From Gordius sp. MW1 (taxonomy: Eukaryota; Nematomorpha; Gordioida; Gordea; Gordiidae), in NCBI GenBank assembly GCA_964036665.1, contig OZ038526.1, positions 30,504,001-30,568,000 of the forward strand: DNA of 64,000 nt. The letters are read 5' to 3'. The position numbers were made by a program, and so were the translations under genes. Of the stretch, positions 55,176 through 64,000 are shown in pieces. The stretch's first letter is position 1, and every line of letters begins with the position of its first letter. The notes under the pieces were generated by a model, which had not been told where the DNA came from, did not search any database, and worked only from the letters and a program-made list of their open reading frames with translations.

Positions 55176-56180
55176 TTAAGCGGAACCTTGAGGGTATCTG
55201 ACAGTTGGCACCGATACTCTTTTATAGGAAAGTATATTGTCTTCTGAAATCGCTACTGTATCTGGTCGTTTGACTACTCTCATATGATCGGTGTGTTTTA
55301 CTTGAGTTTTGTCACCCAGTTGTACGTCATAGGCCAGGTAACTGTTTTTCGTAAGGACTTGACCTTCTCTCCAACCTGGAGATCTCTCATTTTTTACCCA
55401 AACTTTTTGATTTGAAGCAAAATCACGGTTTCCAGGCCCCGGTTCCTGTAATACTTTTGTTTCCAACGGAAACACTAATTTTCTCCTTCCGTGTCCATTT
55501 TAATTGGTCAAGAGTTGTTCGAAGTCTTCTATTGAACATACCTTCCCCCGGACTAATACCAGTGGTGGTATTTACCGTCGTTCGCATATTAAATAAAACT
55601 TGTAATAAATTTTCACGATCGTTTAGGCCTTGTCTCCTCCCCGCAAAAAATTTGGTCTTTATGGTCCTTATACATCTTTCTGCTAGACCGTTCGTTCTAG
55701 GGTGGTACGGTGCGCCCCGAAAATGTCGAATTCCATTTCTTTTGCAGAAGTTGTTAATTCATCTGATGAGAATTGAGGACCATTGTCACTTACTATATAA
55801 CGAGGAAGCCCAAATCTGCAAAATAAAACTCGTAGATTATAAATAATGTTATATGTGTTGATTTGTTTTATAACCATAACTTCAGGCCATTTATTGAGGG
55901 CGTCAATGCAAACCAGCCAATAATTTTTTGATATTGGCCCCGCCAAATCAATGTGAATCCTTTCCCATGGTTTGTTGGGAATATTCCAGCTGGACATTGG
56001 TACTTCTTTCGTTAAAGGCCTACCTTCTTAGCAATTATTACAACCATTTACATATTGCTCTATATCATTGTCCATGTTGGTCCAAAATACATAGTATCTC
56101 CCTGAAGATTTCATCGCATAAATCCCAGGGTGCCCATTATGTAGTATTTTTTAAACTTGTGACTTTAAACCAGAAGGAAT
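55176..56180 (-). pseudogene. Gypsy 2 integrase
   Basis: About 56020-56160 encodes NGHPGIYAMKSSGRYYVFWT and VNGCNNC, the HHCC zinc-binding module, followed by a TAA. 55683-55997 encodes the catalytic core: WERIHIDLAGPISKNYWLVC and GLPRYIVSDNGPQFSSDE, with both Asp of D,D-35-E; the Glu region is beyond a frame break. 55176-55475 encodes the C-terminal barrel: VWVKNERSPGWREGQV and VKHTDHMRVVK. Confidence 0.9.
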
Positions 56181-56427
56181 AATAATTCTATCATTTAAAT
56201 ATATTGTAGTAGGTTATCTTCAAATGATATATAATTCTTTAATCAAAATATTTTTTAACTTTATCATTAGAAATATCTCCTTGCCAATTATTTTGAAATA
56301 ATTTAATAACTTCTTTTAAAATATCGTCTTTTAAAGTTTCGTTAATCAAAGATTTTCTATTAATTGTTAAGTCATCAATTAGATTTAATTTAAATAATTT
56401 ATCTTCATTTGAAACTGGAATTAATCT

Positions 56428-56887
56428 TCATAAAGCGTCGGCACATTTATTTGATGATCCCGGCATATAATTAATATCAAAATTATAGTGCATAAGTTTT
56501 GTCGCCCATCTGACTAAGCGATTATTTGTTACTTTACTCAAATCCCTTTTAGGACCAAAAATCTTTTCCAAGGGGCGGTGGTCTCTAATTAATGTAAATT
56601 TCCTACCGTAAATGTATTCGTGAAATTTTTGTATAGCAAACATGATTGCGGCAGCTTCTCGGTCAATAACCGAGTAATTACGTTCAGCTGGACTAAGTGT
56701 CCGAGAGGCGAAAGCAATCGGCCTTTCATATCCGTTAAAAAAATTTATGTGAGATAACTGCTCCTAAACATGTTTCGGGAGCGTCGCATGAAATTATAAT
56801 AGGTATATTATTTTGATATGGAATTATTGTTTTATCTGTTGAGGTTAAGTTTTTTATATTGTTAAATGCCTGTTTTTCTGTTATAGT
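56428..56887 (-). pseudogene. Gypsy 2 RNase H region
   Basis: In shifting frames: PIIISCDASP-like sequence near 56790, RPIAFASRTL near 56710 and, at 56428-56643, FAIQKFHEYIYGRKFTLIRD and then HRPLEKIFG and RLVRWATKLMHYNFDINYMP. The D-H-R-P-L and Y-x-P-G-x-x-N motifs are those of Ty3/gypsy RNase H. The T-D-H usual in this motif reads R-D-H. Confidence 0.85.
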
Positions 56888-57673
56888 CTAATTCCATTTG
56901 ACTTTAGTAGATGTTAATTTATACAAAACTGAACTTTTAGATTGCAAATTTGGAATAAAACTTTCAAGGTAGTTAACTAGACCAAGGAATGATTTTAATT
57001 CTTTGCGATTAGTTGGTTCTTTAAATTTTTTAATTGCCTCCACCTTATCTTCACTAGGGTGAATGCCATTAGCATCTATCGTATGGCCTAAAAATTTAAC
57101 AGATTTTTTGAACAATTGTAATTTGTTTGGGGACGTTATTAATCCGGCATTTTTAATTAAATTTAGTGTTTCTAGTAAATTTTTATTATGGTCTTCCTTG
57201 TTTTTTCCACTTATTATTATATCATCCATAAAAACACTTACGCCTTTTAAGCCTTTGAGCAAGTTTCTCATATAACGGTGAAAGATTATTGGCGCTGTTG
57301 TTAAACCGAAAGGAAGCCTTAAATATTGAAAATACCCTATATGTGTGACTATGTTCAACAATTTTGAACTTTCCTCCGAAACTTGTAATTGCAAAAATGC
57401 ATCTTTTAGGTCAATGATCGAAAATATTTTACCACCCGATATTTCACTTGCGACGTCCTTGAACGTTAGAAGAAGATCGTTATTCTTTGATAGATACTTC
57501 TTTAACGTCACTCTGAAATTACCACATATACGGACATCACTGGATTTCTTCCTTATGTTAACCGTAGGTGTTGCCCATTTGATTGGAGTTGTAGTTGGAT
57601 CGATTTTTCTAATAACCCCTTCACTTTCTAAACGTTTTAATTCTTTTTCGATAGCTTGACGCATGGGAAATGG
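56888..57673 (-). pseudogene. Gypsy 2 reverse transcriptase
   Basis: Open from the insertion edge. Reads LKRLESEGVIRKIDPTTTPI, FSIIDLKDAFLQLQV, YLRLPFGLTTAPIIFHRYM, VFMDDIIISG (catalytic F-M-D-D, an accepted variant of YxDD), FLGHTIDANGIHPSEDKVEA and SFLGLVNYLESFIPNL. Fingers, palm and thumb are complete; a stop follows near 56888. Confidence 0.95.
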
Positions 57674-60487
57674 TATAGTTGTTAAATTGCTAACTTTAGC
57701 AATGCTAACTATGTGCTATGCTCGAGCACGAACACTAGCTGTGTAACATACTAGTTTAGCACAATGAGTGCTAGCTGTTCGGTGCAATAGTTTTAACAGT
57801 AGCACGTAAAAATGCTCGTGAGGTTAGTCGAAACAGCCAAATCTGTTAAAAAATTTAGCAGGAGCTCGAGCAGTAAATTCGAGCAGATAGTAGATTGAAT
57901 TGCTATTTGTTAAAATTTAGCAACTTACAATATTTGCTCATGGTATATTATAAAGTTAATATATTAGAGTTTTATAAGAAATTAGCATGTTGAGCATAAA
58001 ATGATGGATTGCACGATAATAAGATGAGATTGTATATTTGATTTTTTGCCTGACATGTAATTATATACGTTTGAGTTTTTAGGTATAAATATTTTGTACA
58101 GGTGGTTAAATAAATATATATGAGGTAAATGTCATAATCTATGTTTATAATGGGATTTAAATTTTTTTTCAAATTTTGACTCACTATGAGTTGAAAAAAT
58201 GTTTTTCACCTTTGAAATTAAGATTTTTGAAAGTTTAGCGGTCGCCCAGGTGACAAATGTCATAATCTACATTTATGATGCGATTTAAATTTTTTTTTCA
58301 AATTGTGACTCACTAGGAGCTTAAAAAAATGTTTTTCAACTTTGAAATTAAGATTTTTAAAAGTTTAGCGGTCGCTCAGGTGACAAATGTCATAATCTAT
58401 GTTTATGATGCGATTTAATTTTTTTTTTTCAAATTGTGACTTACTAGGAGCTTAAAAAATGATTTTCACCTTTGAAATTACGATTTTTTAAAGTTTAGCG
58501 GTGGCCCAGGTGCGATTTAAAATTTTTACTTATAGATGGCGAAAATTTTGTATTCATCGGGTTCGGGTTTTAAGGGTATTTTTAAAATGGGTTCGGGTTC
58601 CGTAAAACATCGGGTTTTACCCGGCGGGTTCAGGGTTTCGGGACAACCCCTGGGGCAAACTGTTAAAATCTTAATTTTAAAGGTGAAAAACATTTTTTAA
58701 GCTCTCAGTGAGTCACAATTTGAAAAAAAAATTTAAACGCATCATAAATGAAGAATATGACATTTGTCACCTGGGCGACCGCTAAACTTTCAAAAATCTT
58801 AATTTCACAGGTGAAAAACAGTTTTTAAGCGCTTAGTGAGTCACAATTTGAAAAAAAAATTTAAATCGCATCATAAATGTACATTATGACATTTGTCACC
58901 TGGGCGACCGCTAAACTTTCAAAAATCTTAATTTCAAAGGTGAAAAACATTTTTTAAGCTCTTAGAGAGTCACAATTTAAAAAAAAATTTAAATCCCATT
59001 ATAAACATAGATTATGACATTTGTCATCTGGGCGACCGCTAAACTTTCAAAAATCTTAATTTTAAAGGTGAAAAACATTTTTTAAGCTCTCAGTGAGTCA
59101 CATTTTGAAAAAAAATTTAAATCGCATCATAAATGTAGATTATGACATTTGTCACCTGGGCGACCGCTAAACTTTCAAAAATCTTAATTTCACAGGTGAA
59201 AAACAGTTTTTAAGCGCTTAGTGAGTCACAATTTGAAAAAAAAATTTAAATCGCATCATAAATGTAGATTATGACATTTGTCACCTGGGCGACCGCTAAA
59301 CTTTCAAAAATCTTAATTTCAAAGGTGAAAACATTTTTTAAGCTCTTAGAGAGTCACAATTTGAAAAAAAATTTAAATCCCATTATAAACATAGATTATG
59401 ACATTTGTCACCTGGGCGACCGCTAAACTTTCAAAAATCTTAATTTCAAAGGTGAAAAACATTTTTTAAGCGCATAGTGAGTCACAATTTGAAAAAAAAT
59501 TTAAATCGCATCATAAATGTAGATTATGACATTTGTCACCTGGGTGACCGCTAAACTTTCAAAAATCTTAATTTCACAGGTGAAAAACAGTTTTTAAGCG
59601 CTTAGTGAGTCACAATTTAAAAAAATATTTAAATCGCATCTAAATGTAGATTATGACATTTGTCACCTGGGCGACCGCTAAACTTTCAAAAATCTTAATT
59701 TCAAAGGTGAAAAACATTTTTTAAGCTCTTAGAGAGTCACAATTTGAAAAAAAAATTTAAATCCCATTATAAACATAAATTCTGACATTTGTCACCTGGG
59801 CGACCGCTAAACTTTCAAAAATCTTAATTTCAAAGGTGAAAAACATTTTTTAAGCGCATAGTGAGTCACAATTTGAAAAAAAATTTAAATCGCATCATAA
59901 ATGTAGATTATGACATTTGTCACCTGGGCGACCGCTAAACTTTCAAAAATCTTAATTTCAAAGGTGAAAAACATTTTTTCAACTCATAGTGAGTCAAAAT
60001 TTGAAAAAAAATTTAAATCCCATCATAAACATAGATTATGACATTTACCTCATATATATTTATTTAACCACCTGTACAAAATATTTATACCTAAAAACTC
60101 AAACGTATATAATTACATGTCAGGCAAAAAATCAAATATACAATCTCATCTTATTATCGTGCAATCCATCATTTTATGCTCAACATGCTAATTTCTTATA
60201 AAACTCTAATATTAACTTTATAATATACCATGAGCAAATATTGTAAGTTGCTAAATTTTAACAAATAGCAATTCAATCTACTATCTGCTCGAATTTACTG
60301 CTCGAGCTCCTGCTAAATTTTTTAACAGATTTGGCTGTTTCGACTAACCTCACGAGCATTTTTACGTGCTACTGTTAAAACTATTGCACCGAACAGCTAG
60401 CACTCATTGTGCTAAACTAGCATGTTACACAGCTAGTGTTCGTGCTCGCGTTTTTAGTTGAAGCTGCTTAGCAATTTAACAACTATA
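57674..60487. mobile_element. 2.8-kb foldback element in gypsy 2 pol
   Basis: GGAAATGG flanks both sides (57666-57673 and 60488-60495). The ends are TATAGTTGTTAAATTGCTAA and its complement. Arms of about 500 bp are near identical: the 70-codon frame at 57972-58184 (minus) and that at 59989-60201 (plus) translate identically. Between them lie about 128-bp tandem units (ATTTGTCACCTGGGCGACCG, CTAAACTTTCAAAAATCTTA), about three in one orientation on the left and about ten in the other on the right, meeting at a GGGTTCGGGTTTTA-rich centre (58510-58670). There is no transposase. An 8-bp duplication fits hAT, P or Mutator-type parents. Confidence 0.95.
58140..60045. repeat. Inverted arrays of 128-bp satellite-like units
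   Basis: Left units (58140-58510) are reverse complements of the right units (58665-60045). Two alternating subtypes are visible on the right: those with CATCATAAATGTAGATTATG and those with CATTATAAACATAGATTATG, suggesting expansion in two- or three-unit blocks. Confidence 0.92.
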
Positions 60488-60826
60488 GGAAATGGTACCC
60501 GTCTCGCCGTGTAGCTTATGGGACTTGCTGTTTTTTTCTACCTCAATCACGACTTTAAGGTCTTTAACTTTACCCAATTTTTGACTAAAAACTCTTGGAG
60601 ACTGTTTAAAAATATCGTCTTCCGTTAAATATTTTTCTTCATTGGAAATAACATTTAATTTAATGATTGGTGGAAGTGATAATTTATATTTAATAATGTG
60701 AGGGATACCGAAGATCAAATTTCCTTTACCTTTAATAACATGTGCATCTATGATATGTGATTTATTGTTAACTTCTACCTTGGCACTGCATTTCCCTAAT
60801 TTGAATTTTGGTTGTGCCATAACCAT
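60488..60826 (-). pseudogene. Gypsy 2 protease end and RT leader
   Basis: Continues the protease (IKGKGNLIFGIPHIIKYKLS, the I-x-G-I-P-x-L flap-helix equivalent) and runs toward RT. The frame is again one base off its RT continuation, next to an A7 run (about 60530-60537), and is then interrupted by the foldback insertion at 60487. Confidence 0.8.
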
Positions 60827-61748
60827 ATATCTCCGAACCCGGTGTTAGTGGTGGCTTACCTATGCTACGCCACGTTGGTTCATCTATAACTGTGCAAGCG
60901 GCATCCGTATCGTATTGAAACGTATATGGTCTCTCATTGATCAAAACATCAATCTCCGCTTTCGTTATCTCGTCTTTGTTTTTGAGAGGGGATATGTTTC
61001 TTGGCGGAAAAGGATGATTCGACCAGCAGTCTCGGGCCAGATGATTTGCTCTTCCACACCTATAACATACGACTTTCCTGTTCCTACAAGTGCTAAAATT
61101 AGGAACGTTTTTAGAAAAATTATTATTTCGATTCCCGAATGTTCTATCCCGTCGTAATTTATTTATATCCATTTCGTTGGACGTTTCATCTTCAATTGAT
61201 GAATGAGCCAGCGCTAATTTTACCGTTTCATCAAACGTTATGTTACCTAAGGGGTATTTTGCCCTTAATTCAATATTTAATCTAGGTAATTTGACCCCAA
61301 GGATAAACATACCACGTAAAATTTTGTCAGTGGGTAAATTATATTTGCACCGGTTTATAATATTTTTAAGGTTTATTGAAAAATCTATTATGCTCTCGCT
61401 AGTTCTCTCCGATTTAAATAATATTTCTCTGTAATTGTAAATTGAATTTTTATCTGAATATATTCTTATCAAAGATTCCTTTATTTCCTCATAAGTAACA
61501 CTATCAACATCCTTAGGATATATTTGACTTCTAATTTTACTCAAATGTAAACTTCCTATATACGACAATAAAACTATTTTTCTAAAATCTCCTGTAATAT
61601 TTCTAAGGCGAAAATGTAATTCTAGATGATAAAGATAATCATATATATTTTTAGTTGAATCATAAGGTGGTATATCTCTAACCTTATCTAGAGAATATCC
61701 AGAATCTAATTCGGATTTTGACCCAATGTCCGGCTTCTTTTCCGTCAT
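60768..61748 (-). pseudogene. Gypsy 2 Gag and start of protease
   Basis: ATG at 61746-61748, a 326-codon open frame. Capsid-like helices (YDYLYHLELHFRLRNITGDF, ILRGMFILGVKLPRLNIEL) precede a clean zinc knuckle, CYRCGRANHLARDC. The protease begins FQYDTDAACTVIDEPTW: the active site reads DTDA instead of DTGA, which should abolish cleavage. The frame shifts at about 60790 into the next open frame. Confidence 0.9.
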
Positions 61749-61816
61749 CTTAATTGATAATTGCTAGAACAATAACAGAATATATTAGGTGTGGAAGTGT
61801 TTATCTCGTCGCCAAA

Positions 61817-62012
61817 TGTGATGAAGTGGCCGGGTATATAATACTAAACTCAGATTTTAAACCAAGAGACTAAATCAAGAGACAGAGAGACTCTTTTATT
61901 AGGTGGATAGGGCTTTATATACACATAACGAAGAACATATATAAAAGTAGAAATCAAATAAGAGATACTAGGTACGGTGTAAACTAAGGTGTATTCAATA
62001 GCTACGCGTATA
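61817..62012 (-). promoter_or_regulatory. 5' LTR of gypsy 2 with TATA box and poly(A) signal
   Basis: Minus strand: GTGTATATAAAGCC (61911-61924) is a TATA box and AATAAA (61895-61900) a poly(A) signal, in the expected order. The LTR ends CGGCCACTTCATCACA, followed by TTTGGCGACGAGATAAAC, a TGG-type primer site. The upstream limit near 62012 is a guess based on the TGTTTATACGCG phrase. Confidence 0.65.
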
Positions 62013-62019
62013 AACAAAT

Positions 62020-62382
62020 GTCTGTGACCGCGCTCAAGTATTACCAATTCTGCTATACGGTTGTGAATCCTGATCTTTAAAAGCACCTACCCTAAGAAAG
62101 CTTCAAGTCAACGTGAATAAAATGCTGCGGATAGTTTGTAGAATTTTCTACCCTAACATAATATCAAGCGAAAACTTGTGGGTTCGGTGCAAAATTCCTC
62201 CTATAAAGAATATAATTTCAACCAGAAAATGGGGCTTCTTAGCCCATCAGGTAAGAAGAAAAGGAACTAATTACTGTCTGTCTTCCCTGTTTTGGCGTCC
62301 TACTTTATTAAGGGGTCGCTCGTGCAATAATAGTTGGCTGCACAGAGTATTCCGCGACATGCAAACCCTCGGTAAAGATTAG
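62020..62382 (+). pseudogene. Non-LTR retrotransposon RT C-terminal fragment
   Basis: Plus strand: VLPILLYGCES followed by a TGA where Trp is expected, then SLKAPTLRKLQVNVNKMLRI and ISTRKWGFLAHQVRRK, then HRVFRDMQTLGK. This is the conserved tail (L-L-Y-G-x-E-x-W ... R-x-L-R-W-x-G-H) of RTE/CR1-type reverse transcriptases. It is on the opposite side of gypsy 2 from the endonuclease fragment and has the same orientation, suggesting one internally deleted element split by gypsy 2. Confidence 0.8.
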
Positions 62383-62708
62383 ACCTTGTTACAAGCTATT
62401 ATTCATGATAGAAAATCATGGAAAAATTTCTCGGAAACCCATATTTTTCGCCTCCACTAATACGGCCTTATCCCTACACATAATCTAATGTTTAATGATT
62501 AACCATAACCCACACCTAAGGTACATTAACTTATTATCATACATATTTACACTGCATAATAAACACATTTGTTACAGGAATAATACACACATTAATAACG
62601 TGGCCTTATGCGCCATTTGGCGTAAGAAGGGGCTCAATCTTTAATTGCACTTACTAAGCTCTTGGGCGTCTTCGGGGCTAACATACTCTCAGTCACACAC
62701 ACAGTCTA

Positions 62709-64000
62709 TTGTTTTAAACATAAACCATCATCATCAAATTTATAAAATTTCATTTTTATTAAAGTTACTCTAGAGGGATATAATATATTATATAGCTATA
62801 TTTATATAACCCTCGACGATACTTGTGAAAATCTCAATTCTGAGCAGAGTTGCGGTTGTGGGGTATAGCGAACTACATAATTAAAATGTTCATAATTTTA
62901 ACACAAATAAAGGCACGCATACCACAGGGATTTTAGATTATACTTTGCGATAAAAATACCTTCTTTTTTTTGTTTAATTAAAAAGCTGGTGGTATATTTA
63001 GAGACCGGACAGCGCCGTCTGATTTTATCATTTTAGCCATGGGCGTAGCCAGGGGGGCAGGGGGGTGGCTGTCCCCTCCCTAAATTACAAGAAAAAAAAT
63101 TTCAATGCAAAAACTTTCAAAAATTAAAAAATTTATGTTTTGCCCCCCTCTAATTGAACCTTTAAACGTTTTGCCCCCCCCCCTCCCCTAATCCAAAACC
63201 TGGCTACGCCCATGATTTTAGCGATAGCAATTGTCTGAGAGCACTATTAAAAATTTTCGAGGGATGCCAGCTATTAAGTTCTTTATAAAAAATTAGCACT
63301 CTTTACGACCGTCCTTACTTAAATTCTTATGCCTAGATTATGTTTCGGGCCTCGGGTCGGGCCGACTCATCAGACCGACCCGAGAGGCATCGGACTGCCC
63401 GTGCAGGGCTAACACAAAGATCATTAACGCTTAGCATTCATTAATGATTCTCAAAATCTTTCTTACAACCCCATTTTTGTATAAAAAAATCAGGGCATAA
63501 TATTGAAAATTTGATGTTGAAATCACAGCATTCGGAACTATTTATATGGAAATATAACATTTTTATGGATCAATTAGAGTCAAACCATTAAAAATATACA
63601 CATATTCAATTGCTCGTTTATATCTGTAAAATAGCAATAAATTTTGCATAAATTTTATATTTATTGATAATCCGGGCCAACGAGCCTATCTAGGTTGTGG
63701 ACCGGGCCTGAAGTGCATGACAAAATTATGGACGAGCGAAGGCGGGCCTTAAATCAAAACGGGTACGGACGCGCAGACCTCCTAATAATGGCCCGCTGCA
63801 TATCTCTTATTCACACAATTGATATAATATCAATCTTTTCACAGTTATTTATTGATATTTATTGTTTCTCACATGAAATTAAAAATTAACAATAAAAAAT
63901 TACAAAGTATATAATAAATATTGCGAATGGGAATGTGTAAGAGGATGTAGTCTAACACGCGATGACTCCACAGAATAGCCCCAATAATTAATATTAAAAT
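62709..64000. repeat. About 1.1-kb dispersed repeat, copy 2 (runs off the window)
   Basis: Matches 12725-13850 in order and orientation, with a GGGCCTCGGGTCGGGCCGAC stretch near 63350 that copy 1 lacks. Small open frames here are translations of the repeat. Confidence 0.85.
63038..63214. mobile_element. hAT-type MITE inside repeat copy 2
   Basis: CATGGGCGTAGCCAGG to CCTGGCTACGCCCATG, with a perfect ATTTTAGC duplication (63030-63037 and 63215-63222). Confidence 0.92.

Larger units (their letters stand above)
55139..62015 (-). mobile_element. Ty3/gypsy retrotransposon 2, interrupted by a foldback
   Basis: Minus-strand order: 5' LTR (61817 to about 62010), gag, protease, RT, RNase H, integrase. 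A 16-base LTR terminus, TGTGATGAAGTGGCCG, present at 61817-61832, recurs at 55139-55154 just after the end of the integrase region, so the 3' LTR is almost entirely lost. The pol gene is interrupted by 57674-60487. The flanks are parts of the same kind of non-LTR element on the plus strand. The exact 5' LTR start and target duplication are unresolved. Confidence 0.85.

Noticed and set aside
57972..60201. Two identical 70-codon frames in opposite orientation
   Set aside because: They are mirror translations of the foldback arms; identity reflects DNA identity, not a conserved gene.

Overview
This is an AT-rich animal nuclear window, most likely from an arthropod. The evidence is two spliced host genes (a GH18 chitinase with a CBM14 chitin-binding end, and a secreted ADAMTS-like metalloprotease) set in dense repeats: hAT, Helitron, Ty3/gypsy, non-LTR, foldback and MITE families. 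There is no bacterial signature (no operons, no CRISPR, no rRNA). The exact lineage cannot be fixed from sequence alone. Long G and C homopolymers and several frame slips at homopolymers mean that some breaks may be assembly errors.

Layout. 1-13.9 kb is repeats only: a dispersed repeat split by a CCGG-flanked, TGTAA-ended element carrying a mirror-image G/C minisatellite (889-2459); small MITEs at 3.8 and 4.25 kb; an AT-rich tract; a hairpin at 8.14 kb; a near-perfect hAT-type foldback (8321-11221) that was itself hit by a coding-free LTR element with a tRNA-Leu primer site (9853-10964); and a second foldback (11238-12306). 13.9-24.9 kb, minus strand, holds about 16 small exons of the metalloprotease gene: signal peptide, propeptide, HELGHLMGASHD zinc site, Cys-rich region, thrombospondin-1 repeat and C-terminal exons. 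MITEs sit in its introns. 26.7-29 kb is a scrambled Helitron. 29.4-30.9 kb is a hAT transposase relic interrupted by a 602-bp element with 46-bp perfect inverted repeats and a retrotransposon-Gag-like reading frame. Two further hAT elements lie at 32.8-34.7 and 36.0-37.4 kb.

39.3-42.4 kb, plus strand, is the chitinase, about ten exons. It has an altered active-site motif and a 5-base deletion, so it looks catalytically dead or pseudogenic. 45.4-46.1 kb repeats sequence seen at 0.7-3.0 kb. 46.6-49.1 kb is a Ty3/gypsy element with a 4-bp target duplication but almost no 3' LTR. 49.4-51.4 kb is a repeat cluster with Helitron-like coding scraps. 53.9-62.4 kb is a nest: fragments of a non-LTR element (one interrupted by a 630-bp insertion) flank a second Ty3/gypsy element, which carries a 2.8-kb foldback element in pol. 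The window ends with a repeat that also occurs at 12.7-13.9 kb.

The host genes are not functionally linked beyond both being secreted. The rest is a layered record of transposition in which insertions can be ordered by nesting. The most unusual items are the Gag-bearing inverted-repeat element, the CCGG-flanked minisatellite foldback, and the repeated occurrence of coding-free foldback elements from several apparent superfamilies.
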